DNA of 64,000 nt. Source: Parablautia muri (GTDB lineage Bacteria; Bacillota; Clostridia; Lachnospirales; Lachnospiraceae). A program made the position numbers and the translations under genes. How positions within the stretch are numbered: position 1 is the stretch's first letter; the number at the start of each line of letters is the position of its first letter. Shown here in pieces: positions 16,001-23,837 of this stretch. Location: assembly GCF_009917485.1 (NCBI RefSeq), contig NZ_QZDT01000016.1, positions 38,532-102,531 on the forward strand, read 5' to 3'. Under the pieces are notes generated by a model, which was not told where the DNA came from, ran no database searches, and worked only from the letters and a program-made list of their open reading frames with translations.

Positions 16001-16477
16001 CTTTATTATCATGTGGATGACCCCATGGTGAAAGCGGAAACGGCGCTGTCGGAGGATGCGCTTTACAGGGAAATTCTTAAGGAGCTTCGGACAACTGGAA
16101 TTGTCAATGAAAATGAGAAAGTGGTTTGCCATTTAGATAAAAATTTTACGGATAAGTCCTTGGTTATTCCTGTGGAGCGGAAGAAGGACGGCAGTTTTTC
16201 TTCGCGTTCCTCTACGGTGGCAAAGGGAGACTACGAGACGATTTCACAGTTTGTAACCCATAAAATCAAACAGTTTGGCCGGCAGATTTTAGAAGGAAAT
16301 ATAGAGGTGAATCCCTGTAAGCAGGGCGTAAGAGAATCCTGCACCTACTGTGCCTACAAGGGAGTGTGTGAATTTGAAGAAAAACTTCCGGGGTGCAGCC
16401 TGCGCAGCCTTCCCGCCCTGCCAGATGATTTATTATTTGAAAAAATGCGTGAGGAAATACAAAAGGATATATCATGA
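13013..16477 (+). CDS. addB: ATP-dependent helicase/deoxyribonuclease subunit B
   Basis: A 1154-residue AddB subunit of the AddAB helicase-nuclease, the Firmicute counterpart of RecBCD, which resects double-strand breaks and recognises Chi. It has a Walker A GGSGAGKS at residues 8-15, an inactive-helicase core, and a C-terminal RecB-type nuclease with VIDYKSG. The four cysteines that form the 4Fe-4S staple are Cys790, Cys1110, Cys1113 and Cys1119 (the C-x2-C-x5-C tail). The ATG at 13013 is preferred over a TTG two codons upstream because of the distance to AGAGGAAG. addA follows after 37 bases. Confidence 0.97.
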   Translation: MGLQFYFGGSGAGKSRQLHKDIVAWAGEKPACNFLFLVPDQFTMQTQVDLVNASGRGGIMNIDVLSFGRLAHRIFEETGYGNKPVLDDTGKSLVLRKVATEFAQEMPIIGKNLNKIGYIHEVKSAISEFMQYGISAGQVGELAEFAKGRGALHYKLKDLEVIYKGFVSYIQERYITTEETLQLLTQAVGKSRIVRDSVVVFDGFTGFTPIQYSLIQELLRLTERVIVSITIDIRENPFRAGMEQELFFLSKKTVRDLCGLAKEAGVERTDDIFIKNHPLPRFKNNAEMAHLEKHLFRYPVQPYRETGGGNIYMMETLNPAKEVRKVCIQIKKLVLEEGYSYRDIAVVTGDLETYADYFEREGLIYDIPVFLDRTRGLLLNPLIEYIRSALKIVLSDFSYESVFHFLRCGLTDFAPEEIDRLENYVLALGIRGKKRWGQMFVRRINKKTDVTNEQKAQEDREIALLEKINTIRTGFMEQMQPLLEKKKTAGELVRVLYDFIVNGKIQEKLSAYEQFFTENGERERAREYAQVYRLVMELLEQIMELLEKEPMNLKEFADILDAGFAEIEVGTIPGSVDRIVVGDMERSRLKQVKVLFFLGVNDGNIPKGSMKGGIISDLDREFLQQSEFELAPTPRQKMYIQRLYLYMNMTKPSDRLYLSFSRMNSQGKSIRPSYLIDMIRKLFPQIQIEKSDMTQMSFEQIVGKKDGLTLLAEEIREYAEGREGALDQRELGCLYRFYARDEQYGSYAGKLMETAFARYEHKPLTKAVALALYGKMLENSVSRLERYAACAYSHFLQYGLMLKEREEFSFEQADLGNIFHQVLEVFAGKLAENKLTWFDFSKEEGDELLREALDTVTAAYGETILYSSARYEYMVERMYRILQRTIHTLKAQLREGDFMPAAFELSFARAGVPEAVDFSLSDEEKMKLRGRIDRIDTCEDEEHVYVKVIDYKSGNKKFDLAALYYGLQLQLVVYMNVAVKIAEKNYPNKEVIPAALLYYHVDDPMVKAETALSEDALYREILKELRTTGIVNENEKVVCHLDKNFTDKSLVIPVERKKDGSFSSRSSTVAKGDYETISQFVTHKIKQFGRQILEGNIEVNPCKQGVRESCTYCAYKGVCEFEEKLPGCSLRSLPALPDDLLFEKMREEIQKDIS

Positions 16478-16514
16478 AAAGTAACCTTGCAGATAGGAAG
16501 AAAGGAGAAATCAT

Positions 16515-19500
16515 ATGGCAGTTGCATTCACCCCGCAACAGCAGAAGGTAATTGAACTGCGGGATAAAAATATACTGGTTTCAGCGGCAGCTGGTTCCGG
16601 AAAGACGGCTGTGCTGGTGGAGCGAATCATTCGGATGATTACGGATGATGCGCGGCCGGTGGATATTGACCGTCTTTTGGTGGTGACTTTCACAAATGCG
16701 GCGGCGGCTGAGATGCGTGAGAGAATTGGGCTTGCCATCAATAGGCGGCTGGAGGAGGATCCGGAGAACGTTCATCTCCAAAAACAAGTATCTCTGCTCC
16801 ACAATGCCCAGATTACCACCATTGACAGTTTTTGCCTTTTTGTGATTCGGAATAATTTTAATGATATAGACCTTGACCCGGGATTCCGTGTGGCGGATGA
16901 AGGGGAACTGCGCTTGCTGCGGCAGGATGTGATGCAGGAGCTGTTAGAGGAAAAGTACAAAGAAAAAGAACAGTCGTTTCTTAACTGTGTGGAGTACTTT
17001 ACCGGCGGCAGTAACGACAAGATTTTGGCGGAGTATATAGAAAAGCTGTATGGTTTTTCCATGAGCTGCCCTTGGCCGGAAGACTGGATTAGTCAGTGCA
17101 TGGATGACTATAAAATAACGGATATTATAGAACTTGAGAGCACAGATTGGTGCCAATTTTTACTGCATCATATGGGTACGGTTATAGAGGAATGCAAGGT
17201 CAGTATGGATATGGCAGTCAGCATCATTGAAAGACCGGATGGCCCATATATGTATGCGAACGTGGTGGAACAAGAGCGTGAAATGCTGGAGTATCTGTTG
17301 GGTAATGAAAGTCTGTCAGCCTATTATGAAGCCTTTGAAAAGGTTTCCTTTGGGCGTCTTCCCTCTAAAAAGGATGATACGGTTAGCCAGGTATGCAGGG
17401 AAAAGGTTCAGCAGATTAGAAAGGATGTAAAAAAGAAGCTTGAGGACTTAAAGGAATCGTACCTTGTCCTTTCCCCACAGCAGGTGGTGGAGCGTATGGC
17501 TGTGGCAGCGCCTAATGTGGAAATGCTTTTGTCTTTGGTGCTTGCTTATAAGGAAAGGCTGGATGATAAAAAGCGTCAGGAAAATATCATAGATTTTTAT
17601 GATATGGAACATTTCGCTTTAAATATTCTTTTGAAAAAAGAGGAGGACGGCAGTATAAGCCCGACACCGGCGGCAGTGGAATACCGGCAGTTTTTTACAG
17701 AGATATTGATTGATGAATATCAGGACAGCAACCTGGTGCAGGAGCTGCTTTTAAAGAGCATATCCGGGGAGGAAGATGGAAATTTTAACCGCTTTATGGT
17801 GGGGGATGTAAAACAGAGCATTTATAAGTTCCGGTTAGCAAGACCAGAGTTATTTATGGAAAAATACAACTGTTATTCTAAAGAAAATGGCAGCTGTCAG
17901 CGAATTGATCTACATAAAAATTTCCGAAGTCGTCCACAGGTGCTTGATAGTGTCAATCAATTGTTTGAGAAAATTATGGGGAGGAAGCTTGGCGGGGTGG
18001 AATATGATGAGGAGGCGGCTCTTTATCAGGGAGCAGTTTATCCGGAATTGACATTTTTTGAAGATACATCTTTGGAAGAATTGCGTGTTTCGCCCTACGA
18101 GACAGAATATCTTGTTATAGGGAAAGATGCGGAAGAACCCCTAAGTGCAAGGGAGCAGGAAGCGGCGGCAATTGCGGAGAAAATAAGGCAGCTTCGCCAA
18201 AGCCTCAAGGTGACAGACAAAGAAACAGGCTCCCTGCGTCCCTTAAGATACGGTGATATCGTTATTTTACTCAGGACAGCTGCCGGGTGGGCGCAGGATT
18301 TTAAAAAGATTCTGGAAAAGGAAGGAATTCCTGCTTATGTGACCTCACAGACCGGTTATTTTCAGGCGGTTGAGATAAGAACGCTGCTTCAGCTTTTGAA
18401 CGTGATTGACAATCCACTTCAGGATATTCCCCTCTATGGCACCCTGGTTTCCTTTTTCGGAGGATTTACGAAGGAGGAAATTGCCAGTGTGCGGGCAATC
18501 GATAAAAGGCTTCCTTTGTTTGACCTGTTAAAAACCTGTGAAATCAATGATGACCTTCTAAAGGAAAGGATACGGGGATTTTTGGACTGGCTTTCTCATT
18601 ACAGGAAAAAGACAGCCTATACCCCCATCCATAAGTTGATTCAGGAGATCTTAAGCGATACGGGATATCTTGATTATGTGACAGCCTGCCCCGGAGGAAA
18701 GCAGCGCAGGGCAAACGTGGAGATGCTGCTTACCAGAGCGGCAGCGTTTGAAAATACCAGCTATTACGGCTTGTTTCATTTCTTGCGTTATGTGGAGCAG
18801 CTGGAAAAATATGAGGTGGATTACGGGGAAGCGGATGTACTGGATGAAAATGCGGATGTGGTGCGCATTATGAGTATTCACAAAAGCAAGGGCCTGGAAT
18901 TTCCGGTCTGTTTTGTGGCGGGCCTTTCTAAGAAGTTTAACATGCAGGATATAAGCGGCAGGCTGATTGCAGATATTGATATGGGAATTGGAGTGGATTA
19001 TATAGATAGTACCTTACGTCTGCAAAGCCATACCTTGAAGAAAAATGCAGTGGCGCTGAAAATGAAGCTGGATGTGCTGGGAGAGGAAATGCGCGTGCTG
19101 TACGTGGCAATGACCAGGGCAAAGGAAAAATTGATTCTTACAGCTCTGACGGATGATGTGGAAAAATTTCAAGAAAAACTGGAACAGGAAAAGGAATTTG
19201 GGGCACAGACAAGAAGTGCGGATGGGAAGGTTCCCTTTTCCGTGCTGCTGGGGGCCGGGTGCTACCTGGATTTTATTTTCCCTTGTTTGGAGGATGTGCG
19301 GCTGCTGGATCCGAAAGAAAGACTGGTACAGGACATAGAGGACGCTGTGCTACAGATGCACCGCCGGGAAAGAGTGGAGATGACCGAGACGGACAATGAA
19401 CTTATGGCGCAGTTGTCAGAACAGTTTGACAGGGTTTATCCTTACCAGTATCTTTCCGGACTTTTTGTAAAGACGACAGTGTCAGAACTGAAAAAGAAAG

Positions 19501-20192
19501 GGATGCATGATTTATCAGAGCAGTCAATGGACAATTTGGAGGGCGAAATAGGACAAGGAAAACGCTTTCATCAGGCATTTACAAAGGAGTTGTTTGAGGA
19601 GCCGGAGATCGTACCTTACATTCCTTCCTTTATGAAAGCCAAGGAAGGAATGTCAGGCTCAGACAGAGGAAGCGCTTACCATAAAGTGATGGAGCTGCTT
19701 GACTTTGAGGCAGTATTGAAAGCAGGCGGGTCCCAGGAGGGGATAAAAGCAGAATTGAACCGCCAGCTTGAAGAATTTGTGTGTCAGGGATTATTAGACC
19801 GGACATGGAGAGACGGCATTTCAGATGTAAAGCTTTCCGGATTTTTTGAAACCGGGCTTGCTAAGCGGATGGCAAAGGCTGAGGGAGCGGGAAAGCTCTG
19901 GCGGGAACAGCCTTTTGTGTTAGGGCTTCCGGCAAGCAGGCTTAAGGAGGAACTTCCGGAAGGGGAGCAGGTGCTGATACAGGGAATCATTGATGTTTTT
20001 TTTGAGGAGGAAGGGAAAATAGTGGTAGTTGATTATAAAACGGACGCCGTTACAAGACCTGAAGAATTGGTTTCCAGATATCAGATACAGCTCAATTATT
20101 ACGAGGAGGCGCTTGTGCGTCTTACCGATAAAGAAGTGACACAAAAAATCATATATTCTTTTGCACTTGGAAGGGAAGTTGTGTTATACTGA
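16515..20192 (+). CDS. addA: ATP-dependent helicase/nuclease subunit A
   Basis: A 1225-residue UvrD-family helicase plus RecB nuclease. Walker A is AAAGSGKT at 24-31; VVTFTNAAAAEMRERI (motif Ia), IDEYQDSN (Walker B), VGDVKQSIYKFR (motif III), SIHKSKGLEFPV and YVAMTRAKEKL (motif VI) follow in order. The C-terminal nuclease has VVDYKTD. It pairs with AddB in double-strand-break repair. The SD is AAAGGAG. The next operon's promoter lies in its last codons. Confidence 0.97.
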   Translation: MAVAFTPQQQKVIELRDKNILVSAAAGSGKTAVLVERIIRMITDDARPVDIDRLLVVTFTNAAAAEMRERIGLAINRRLEEDPENVHLQKQVSLLHNAQITTIDSFCLFVIRNNFNDIDLDPGFRVADEGELRLLRQDVMQELLEEKYKEKEQSFLNCVEYFTGGSNDKILAEYIEKLYGFSMSCPWPEDWISQCMDDYKITDIIELESTDWCQFLLHHMGTVIEECKVSMDMAVSIIERPDGPYMYANVVEQEREMLEYLLGNESLSAYYEAFEKVSFGRLPSKKDDTVSQVCREKVQQIRKDVKKKLEDLKESYLVLSPQQVVERMAVAAPNVEMLLSLVLAYKERLDDKKRQENIIDFYDMEHFALNILLKKEEDGSISPTPAAVEYRQFFTEILIDEYQDSNLVQELLLKSISGEEDGNFNRFMVGDVKQSIYKFRLARPELFMEKYNCYSKENGSCQRIDLHKNFRSRPQVLDSVNQLFEKIMGRKLGGVEYDEEAALYQGAVYPELTFFEDTSLEELRVSPYETEYLVIGKDAEEPLSAREQEAAAIAEKIRQLRQSLKVTDKETGSLRPLRYGDIVILLRTAAGWAQDFKKILEKEGIPAYVTSQTGYFQAVEIRTLLQLLNVIDNPLQDIPLYGTLVSFFGGFTKEEIASVRAIDKRLPLFDLLKTCEINDDLLKERIRGFLDWLSHYRKKTAYTPIHKLIQEILSDTGYLDYVTACPGGKQRRANVEMLLTRAAAFENTSYYGLFHFLRYVEQLEKYEVDYGEADVLDENADVVRIMSIHKSKGLEFPVCFVAGLSKKFNMQDISGRLIADIDMGIGVDYIDSTLRLQSHTLKKNAVALKMKLDVLGEEMRVLYVAMTRAKEKLILTALTDDVEKFQEKLEQEKEFGAQTRSADGKVPFSVLLGAGCYLDFIFPCLEDVRLLDPKERLVQDIEDAVLQMHRRERVEMTETDNELMAQLSEQFDRVYPYQYLSGLFVKTTVSELKKKGMHDLSEQSMDNLEGEIGQGKRFHQAFTKELFEEPEIVPYIPSFMKAKEGMSGSDRGSAYHKVMELLDFEAVLKAGGSQEGIKAELNRQLEEFVCQGLLDRTWRDGISDVKLSGFFETGLAKRMAKAEGAGKLWREQPFVLGLPASRLKEELPEGEQVLIQGIIDVFFEEEGKIVVVDYKTDAVTRPEELVSRYQIQLNYYEEALVRLTDKEVTQKIIYSFALGREVVLY
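20161..20190 (+). promoter_or_regulatory. promoter for the UPF0397 ECF operon, inside the addA 3' end
   Basis: TTGCAC (20161-20166), 18 bases, TATACT (20185-20190). This would start a leader of about 200 bases before the UPF0397 gene. Confidence 0.5.
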
Positions 20193-20234
20193 TTTTTGTA
20201 ACTGTGGAGTGGAGTATGCTTCTTTTTGGAACAT

Positions 20235-20361
20235 GTGCCAATGATGCGAACGGTAGGTTCTGGCATTTTTTCGTATCGGGTGAGAAGGATAAGGCCGGTT
20301 CCGCAAAATAGTGCAAACGAAAAATGGAGAACTGCCACCGCGTGGCATGGGCAGGCTCCAT
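20235..20361 (+). promoter_or_regulatory. structured leader RNA, candidate cobalamin-type riboswitch
   Basis: GGTAGGTTC (20252-20260) can pair with GAACTGCC (20329-20336), one base bulged. In between are GGGTGAGAAGGAT (20278-20290) and GGTTCCGCAA (20298-20307). In order these resemble the cobalamin-riboswitch elements GGT-C, GGTGA-AA-CC, CCCGCA-CTGT and the B12 box GGAGACCTGCC (here GGAGAACTGCC). The GGGAA element is absent and the peripheral arms are very short. A competing hairpin, ATGGAG with CTCCAT (20324-20361), would break the first helix and could be the expression platform before the SD at 20386. The class is uncertain. Confidence 0.4.
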
Positions 20362-20394
20362 GAAATACAAATGCCGCGCAGAAATGAGGGAAAA

Positions 20395-20949
20395 ATGAAG
20401 TCTAAATTTGGCATCAAAGAAGTTGTTGCAATTGGTATTGGCACGGCCCTGTTTGTGGCGCTGACAGAGATTCAGATTCCTACGCCGATTCCCAATACTT
20501 ATTTACAGCCCCGTATGGCAATCATGGCCTTTCTTGCAGCTGTGTTTGGTCCGATTGTAGGTGGTTTGGTTGGTCTGTTAGGGCATGCGCTTGGAGACGC
20601 GATGTTTTATGGCAGCGTATGGTGGAGCTGGGTGGTACCGGAGGGCGTTGTTGGCGTTGTAATCGGTCTTTTTGCTGCAAAGTATGCAGTAAAGGAAGGC
20701 GATTTTGGGAATACAAAGACAATTGTTCTGTTTAATGTAATGCAGGTCATTGCCAATGCAGCCGCATGGATTTTGGTGGCGCCTGTTCTGGATATAGTAG
20801 TTTATGCAGAGCCTGCAAATAAAGTATTCATTCAGGGCGTATTTGCATTTATAGGAAATATTCTGATTATTGGTATTTTAGGTACTTTGCTTTGTGTAGG
20901 TTATTCCAAAATCGGAGCAAAATCATCAAGCCTTAGCAAAGAGGACTAA
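20395..20949 (+). CDS. ECF transporter S component, UPF0397 family
   Basis: A 184-residue membrane protein with about six hydrophobic segments. The family signature is clear: VVAIGIGTALFVAL, then IPTPIPNT, AAVFGPIVGGLVGLLGHALGD and WWSWVVPEGVVGVVIGLF. S components bind the vitamin and dock onto the EcfA-A'-T module, which is encoded by the next genes. The ligand of UPF0397 proteins is not established to my knowledge; the leader RNA upstream may hint at a cobalamin-related compound. The ATG at 20395 has GAGGG 4 bases upstream; an in-frame earlier start would lie in the leader hairpin. Confidence 0.85.
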   Translation: MKSKFGIKEVVAIGIGTALFVALTEIQIPTPIPNTYLQPRMAIMAFLAAVFGPIVGGLVGLLGHALGDAMFYGSVWWSWVVPEGVVGVVIGLFAAKYAVKEGDFGNTKTIVLFNVMQVIANAAAWILVAPVLDIVVYAEPANKVFIQGVFAFIGNILIIGILGTLLCVGYSKIGAKSSSLSKED

Positions 20950-20952
20950 TAC

Positions 20953-21702
20953 ATGGAGCCTGTTATTGAGTTTAAATATTTTTCATTTAAATATCGGGCC
21001 CAGACACAGCCGACTCTCCGGGACATAAATCTCTCTATTATGCCCGGAGAGAAAGTTTTGATCGTAGGGCCTTCTGGTTCAGGAAAATCAACTCTGGCTC
21101 ATTGCATCAACGGTCTGGTGCCTTTTTCTTATCCGGGGGATATAACAGGAACCTTGCGGGTAGGCGGGAAAAATCCGGCGGATTTAGGCTTGTTTGGTAT
21201 TTCCCAGATAGTGGGAACAGTGCTGCAGGATACGGACGGACAGTTTATCGGACTTACTGTGGCGGAGGATTTGGCATTTTCCCTGGAAAACAATCTGGTG
21301 CCTCAGGAGGAAATGTTCGTCAAGGTAGACGAAGTAGCAGAGCTGGTGGATGTGAAAAAGCTGCTTGACAATGCGCCAAGAGAGCTTTCAGGAGGACAAA
21401 AGCAGCGAGTGTCTATGGGCGGTGTGATGGTGGACGATGTGGAAATCCTGCTTTTTGACGAACCCTTAGCCAATCTGGATCCGGCAACCGGAAAGCGTGC
21501 GATTGCCCTAATCGACCAGATCCAGAAAAACAGGAAATCTACGATTGTAATAATTGAGCACCGTTTGGAGGATGCCCTCTACCGGGATGTGGACAGGATT
21601 ATTGTGGTTGGAGAGGGACGGATTGTGGCGGACACTGTGCCGGACGAATTGCTGATAACAGATATTCTTGAAAACAGGGGATCAGGGAACCTCTTTACAT
21701 AA
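20953..21702 (+). CDS. ECF transporter ATPase, N-terminal half of a frameshifted two-domain protein
   Basis: A 249-residue ABC ATPase with Walker A GPSGSGKS at 39-46, Q-loop VLQDTDGQF, signature LSGGQKQR, Walker B ILLFDEPLANLD and switch His in IIEHRLED. In UPF0397 loci the ATPase is normally one protein with two ABC domains. Here the reading frame ends soon after DILENRGSG, while the -1 frame from 21672 continues as KQGIREPLYITALKHAG, a natural linker. One A lost from the run at 21671-21674 would explain the split. The half protein still has a complete ABC domain and may work. It starts 3 bases after the UPF0397 stop. Confidence 0.85.
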   Translation: MEPVIEFKYFSFKYRAQTQPTLRDINLSIMPGEKVLIVGPSGSGKSTLAHCINGLVPFSYPGDITGTLRVGGKNPADLGLFGISQIVGTVLQDTDGQFIGLTVAEDLAFSLENNLVPQEEMFVKVDEVAELVDVKKLLDNAPRELSGGQKQRVSMGGVMVDDVEILLFDEPLANLDPATGKRAIALIDQIQKNRKSTIVIIEHRLEDALYRDVDRIIVVGEGRIVADTVPDELLITDILENRGSGNLFT

Positions 21703-21764
21703 CAGCATTAAAGCATGCAGGCTGCAGCATTTCGGCTTCTGATTTGCCAGGTCATATTGAAACC

Positions 21765-22709
21765 ATGAAGCTGAATAACTATAAAGCCCCTTTGAGAGAA
21801 TGGTTTAACCAGGCGGATAGGAAAAAGGAAAAGGACGAATCTGTCTCGGCTCTTAAAGTGGAGGATTTGTATTTTTCTTATGTGGAAGGAAAGCCGATTC
21901 TCCAGCACATTCACTTTGATATCAAAAAGGGAGAGATGGTCAGTATTGTAGGGAAGAATGGTGCGGGCAAATCAACGCTCTCCAATTTAATCTGCGGCTT
22001 TTATAAGCCTGTCAAAGGGCGTATTCTTTTAAACGGAGAGGATGTGGCGCCTCTTTCCATCAAAGAACGTGGAGAAAAAATCGGACTGGTGATGCAAAGT
22101 CCTAACCAGATGATATCCAAGCCTATGATTTATGAGGAGGTAGCCTTAGGGCTGGCGGTTCGGGGTGTGCCCGAGAAGGAGATGAAGGAACGGGTTTATG
22201 AGACCTTAAAGATTTGCGGTCTTTACCCCTTCAGGAACTGGCCTGTATCAGCTTTAAGTTTCGGGCAGAAAAAAAGAGTGTCCATAGCCTCCATATTGGT
22301 TATGAATCCGGAAGTGCTTATCTTGGATGAGCCCACGGCAGGACAGGATTACAGACATTATACGGAAATCATGGAATTTCTGAAAGATATCAATGAAAAT
22401 TTTGGGATAACAATCATTATGATAACGCATGACATGCACTTGATGCTGGAGTATACGGACCGCGCCATTGTGATAGCAGATGGGCACTTGATAGCAGACG
22501 ATACTCCTGCAAGGATACTAACCAATGAACAGATTGCTGACAAGGCATACCTAAAGAAGACCTCTTTATATGATTTGGCAGTGAACTGCCAGATTGACAA
22601 TCCGTCCGAGTTTGTGGAGCGGTTTATTGCATATGAGAGGCAGCAGCGCAAACTACGTATAGAAAAAGTAAAGGAGAATCCGGCACATGTCAAAGATATT
22701 ATCCTATGA
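21765..22709 (+). CDS. ECF transporter ATPase, C-terminal half of the frameshifted protein
   Basis: The second ABC domain, about 314 residues from the ATG at 21765, but the frame is open back to 21672 and overlaps the end of the first half. Walker A is VGKNGAGKS, the Q-loop is VMQSPNQMI, the signature is the variant LSFGQKKR, and Walker B is VLILDEPTAGQD, with His in ITHDMHLM. There is no Shine-Dalgarno before the ATG at 21765 or the TTG at 21744, which supports a frameshifted gene rather than two designed genes. It overlaps ecfT by 23 bases. Confidence 0.8.
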   Translation: MKLNNYKAPLREWFNQADRKKEKDESVSALKVEDLYFSYVEGKPILQHIHFDIKKGEMVSIVGKNGAGKSTLSNLICGFYKPVKGRILLNGEDVAPLSIKERGEKIGLVMQSPNQMISKPMIYEEVALGLAVRGVPEKEMKERVYETLKICGLYPFRNWPVSALSFGQKKRVSIASILVMNPEVLILDEPTAGQDYRHYTEIMEFLKDINENFGITIIMITHDMHLMLEYTDRAIVIADGHLIADDTPARILTNEQIADKAYLKKTSLYDLAVNCQIDNPSEFVERFIAYERQQRKLRIEKVKENPAHVKDIIL

Positions 22710-23514
22710 AGAAAAAGATACCTGGATTCATCAGTTAAGCGGCGTCACCAAGCTTATTTTTTTCCTGCTGTGGTGTGTGGTGAGTATGATGACCTATGAT
22801 ACCAGGATTTTAATTCTTATGGTAGTGTTCAGCCTGTTTGTGTTTAAAATTTCAAAAACACAGTGGAAACAGGTTGGCTCTGTGTTCAAGGTGGTCATGG
22901 TTTTTCTTATCTTTAATGTAGTTGCTATTTTCTTTTTTTCGCCGGATCAGGGCTCCCATATTTATGGCACGAGAACGGTACTTTTCCATATTGCAGGGCG
23001 TTATGATATGACATTGGAGCAGCTTTTTTATGAGTTGAATGTGGTGATTAAGTACTTTACCATTATCCCTACGGTGTTTATGTTTCTTGTGACGACCAAC
23101 CCCAGCGAGTTTGCAGCTTCCATGAATAAAGTTGGAATTAGCTACAATGTGGGATATGCGATTTCCATTGCACTGCGGTATATACCGGATGTGCAGGGAG
23201 AATTTACGAAAATTAAACATGCCCAAGAGGCAAGAGGGATTGAAATGTCGGGCAAGGCTTCTTTTCTGAACAGGATAAAAAGTACCGCATCTATTATATT
23301 TCCTTTGATTTTTTCCAGTATGGACCGGATTGATACTGTGAGCAATGCCATGGAGCTTCGGGGATTTGGAAAACATAAAAAAAGAACTTGGTATATGGCG
23401 AAAAAGCTGAAAAGGAATGATTATCTTACCATTGGATTTACAGTGATATTTGCGATTGTGGCGTTGGTGTTTACATTTGCGGATGGGAGTAGATTTTATA
23501 ATCCGTTTGTATAA
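22687..23514 (+). CDS. ecfT: ECF transporter transmembrane component EcfT
   Basis: A 275-residue membrane protein, the scaffold that couples the two ATPases to S components. Several hydrophobic segments lie in the N-terminal half. The coupling helices carry the two family signatures: QEARGIEM near residue 180 and MELRGFGKHKK near 220. The SD AAAGGAG lies 9 bases before the ATG. As the only EcfT in the window it may also serve ThiT and the S component at 27458. Confidence 0.93.
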   Translation: MSKILSYEEKDTWIHQLSGVTKLIFFLLWCVVSMMTYDTRILILMVVFSLFVFKISKTQWKQVGSVFKVVMVFLIFNVVAIFFFSPDQGSHIYGTRTVLFHIAGRYDMTLEQLFYELNVVIKYFTIIPTVFMFLVTTNPSEFAASMNKVGISYNVGYAISIALRYIPDVQGEFTKIKHAQEARGIEMSGKASFLNRIKSTASIIFPLIFSSMDRIDTVSNAMELRGFGKHKKRTWYMAKKLKRNDYLTIGFTVIFAIVALVFTFADGSRFYNPFV

Positions 23515-23520
23515 AATGCC

Positions 23521-23549
23521 TTGACAAATAGGTAGGATAGATATATTTT
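23521..23549 (+). promoter_or_regulatory. promoter before the TPP riboswitch
   Basis: A perfect TTGACA at 23521-23526, with TATATT/TATTTT at 23542-23549 as a loose -10. Confidence 0.5.
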
Positions 23550-23566
23550 AATAATAATTTCATATC

Positions 23567-23660
23567 GCTAGGGGAGCGTAAGCTGAGAGTGCGTGCGGAC
23601 GAAGATGAGCCACATGCAGACCCTCATCACCTGAACCGGACAATACCGGCGTAGGGAAGC
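23567..23660 (+). ncRNA. TPP (thiamine pyrophosphate) riboswitch
   Basis: The THI-box is clear: CTAGGGGAGC at the 5' side, GCTGAGAGTG (the CUGAGA of the pyrimidine sensor helix), ACCCTCATCACCTGAACC (the ACCUGA element), and GGACAATACCGGCGTAGGGA at the 3' end, which pairs back with the 5' GGGG region. It precedes thiT, as expected for thiamine-responsive control. Confidence 0.95.
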
Positions 23661-23714
23661 TGATTTTCATAAATGTTATATTACTATATTTCGCTTTTAT
23701 AGGCTGAAGTGATA

Positions 23715-23830
23715 AGCTGCTGACATGAGATTGTTGTCAGGGAATCATTTGAGCATGCAGGAGTGAAATAGGAATGACGTTTGTGAAGCGCAACTCCTCC
23801 TGTGATGTAATCGAATCATAATAAAGGAGG
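23715..23830 (+). promoter_or_regulatory. possible expression platform between TPP aptamer and thiT
   Basis: The 177 bases between aptamer and start codon hold CAGGAGT (23758-23764), ACTCCTCCTG (23793-23802) and the SD AAAGGAGG (23823-23830). ACTCCT can pair with either AGGAGT upstream or AGGAG of the SD, a ready-made switch that would hide or free the ribosome binding site. A small hairpin CTGACA/TGTCAG lies just before it. Confidence 0.45.
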
Positions 23831-23837
23831 TTTTTTT

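Noticed and set aside
21660..21702. Programmed -1 frameshifting in the ECF ATPase
   Set aside because: The site GAA AAC lacks a classic X-XXY-YYZ slippery heptamer in the right frame and no strong stem follows closely. A base deletion explains it more simply.
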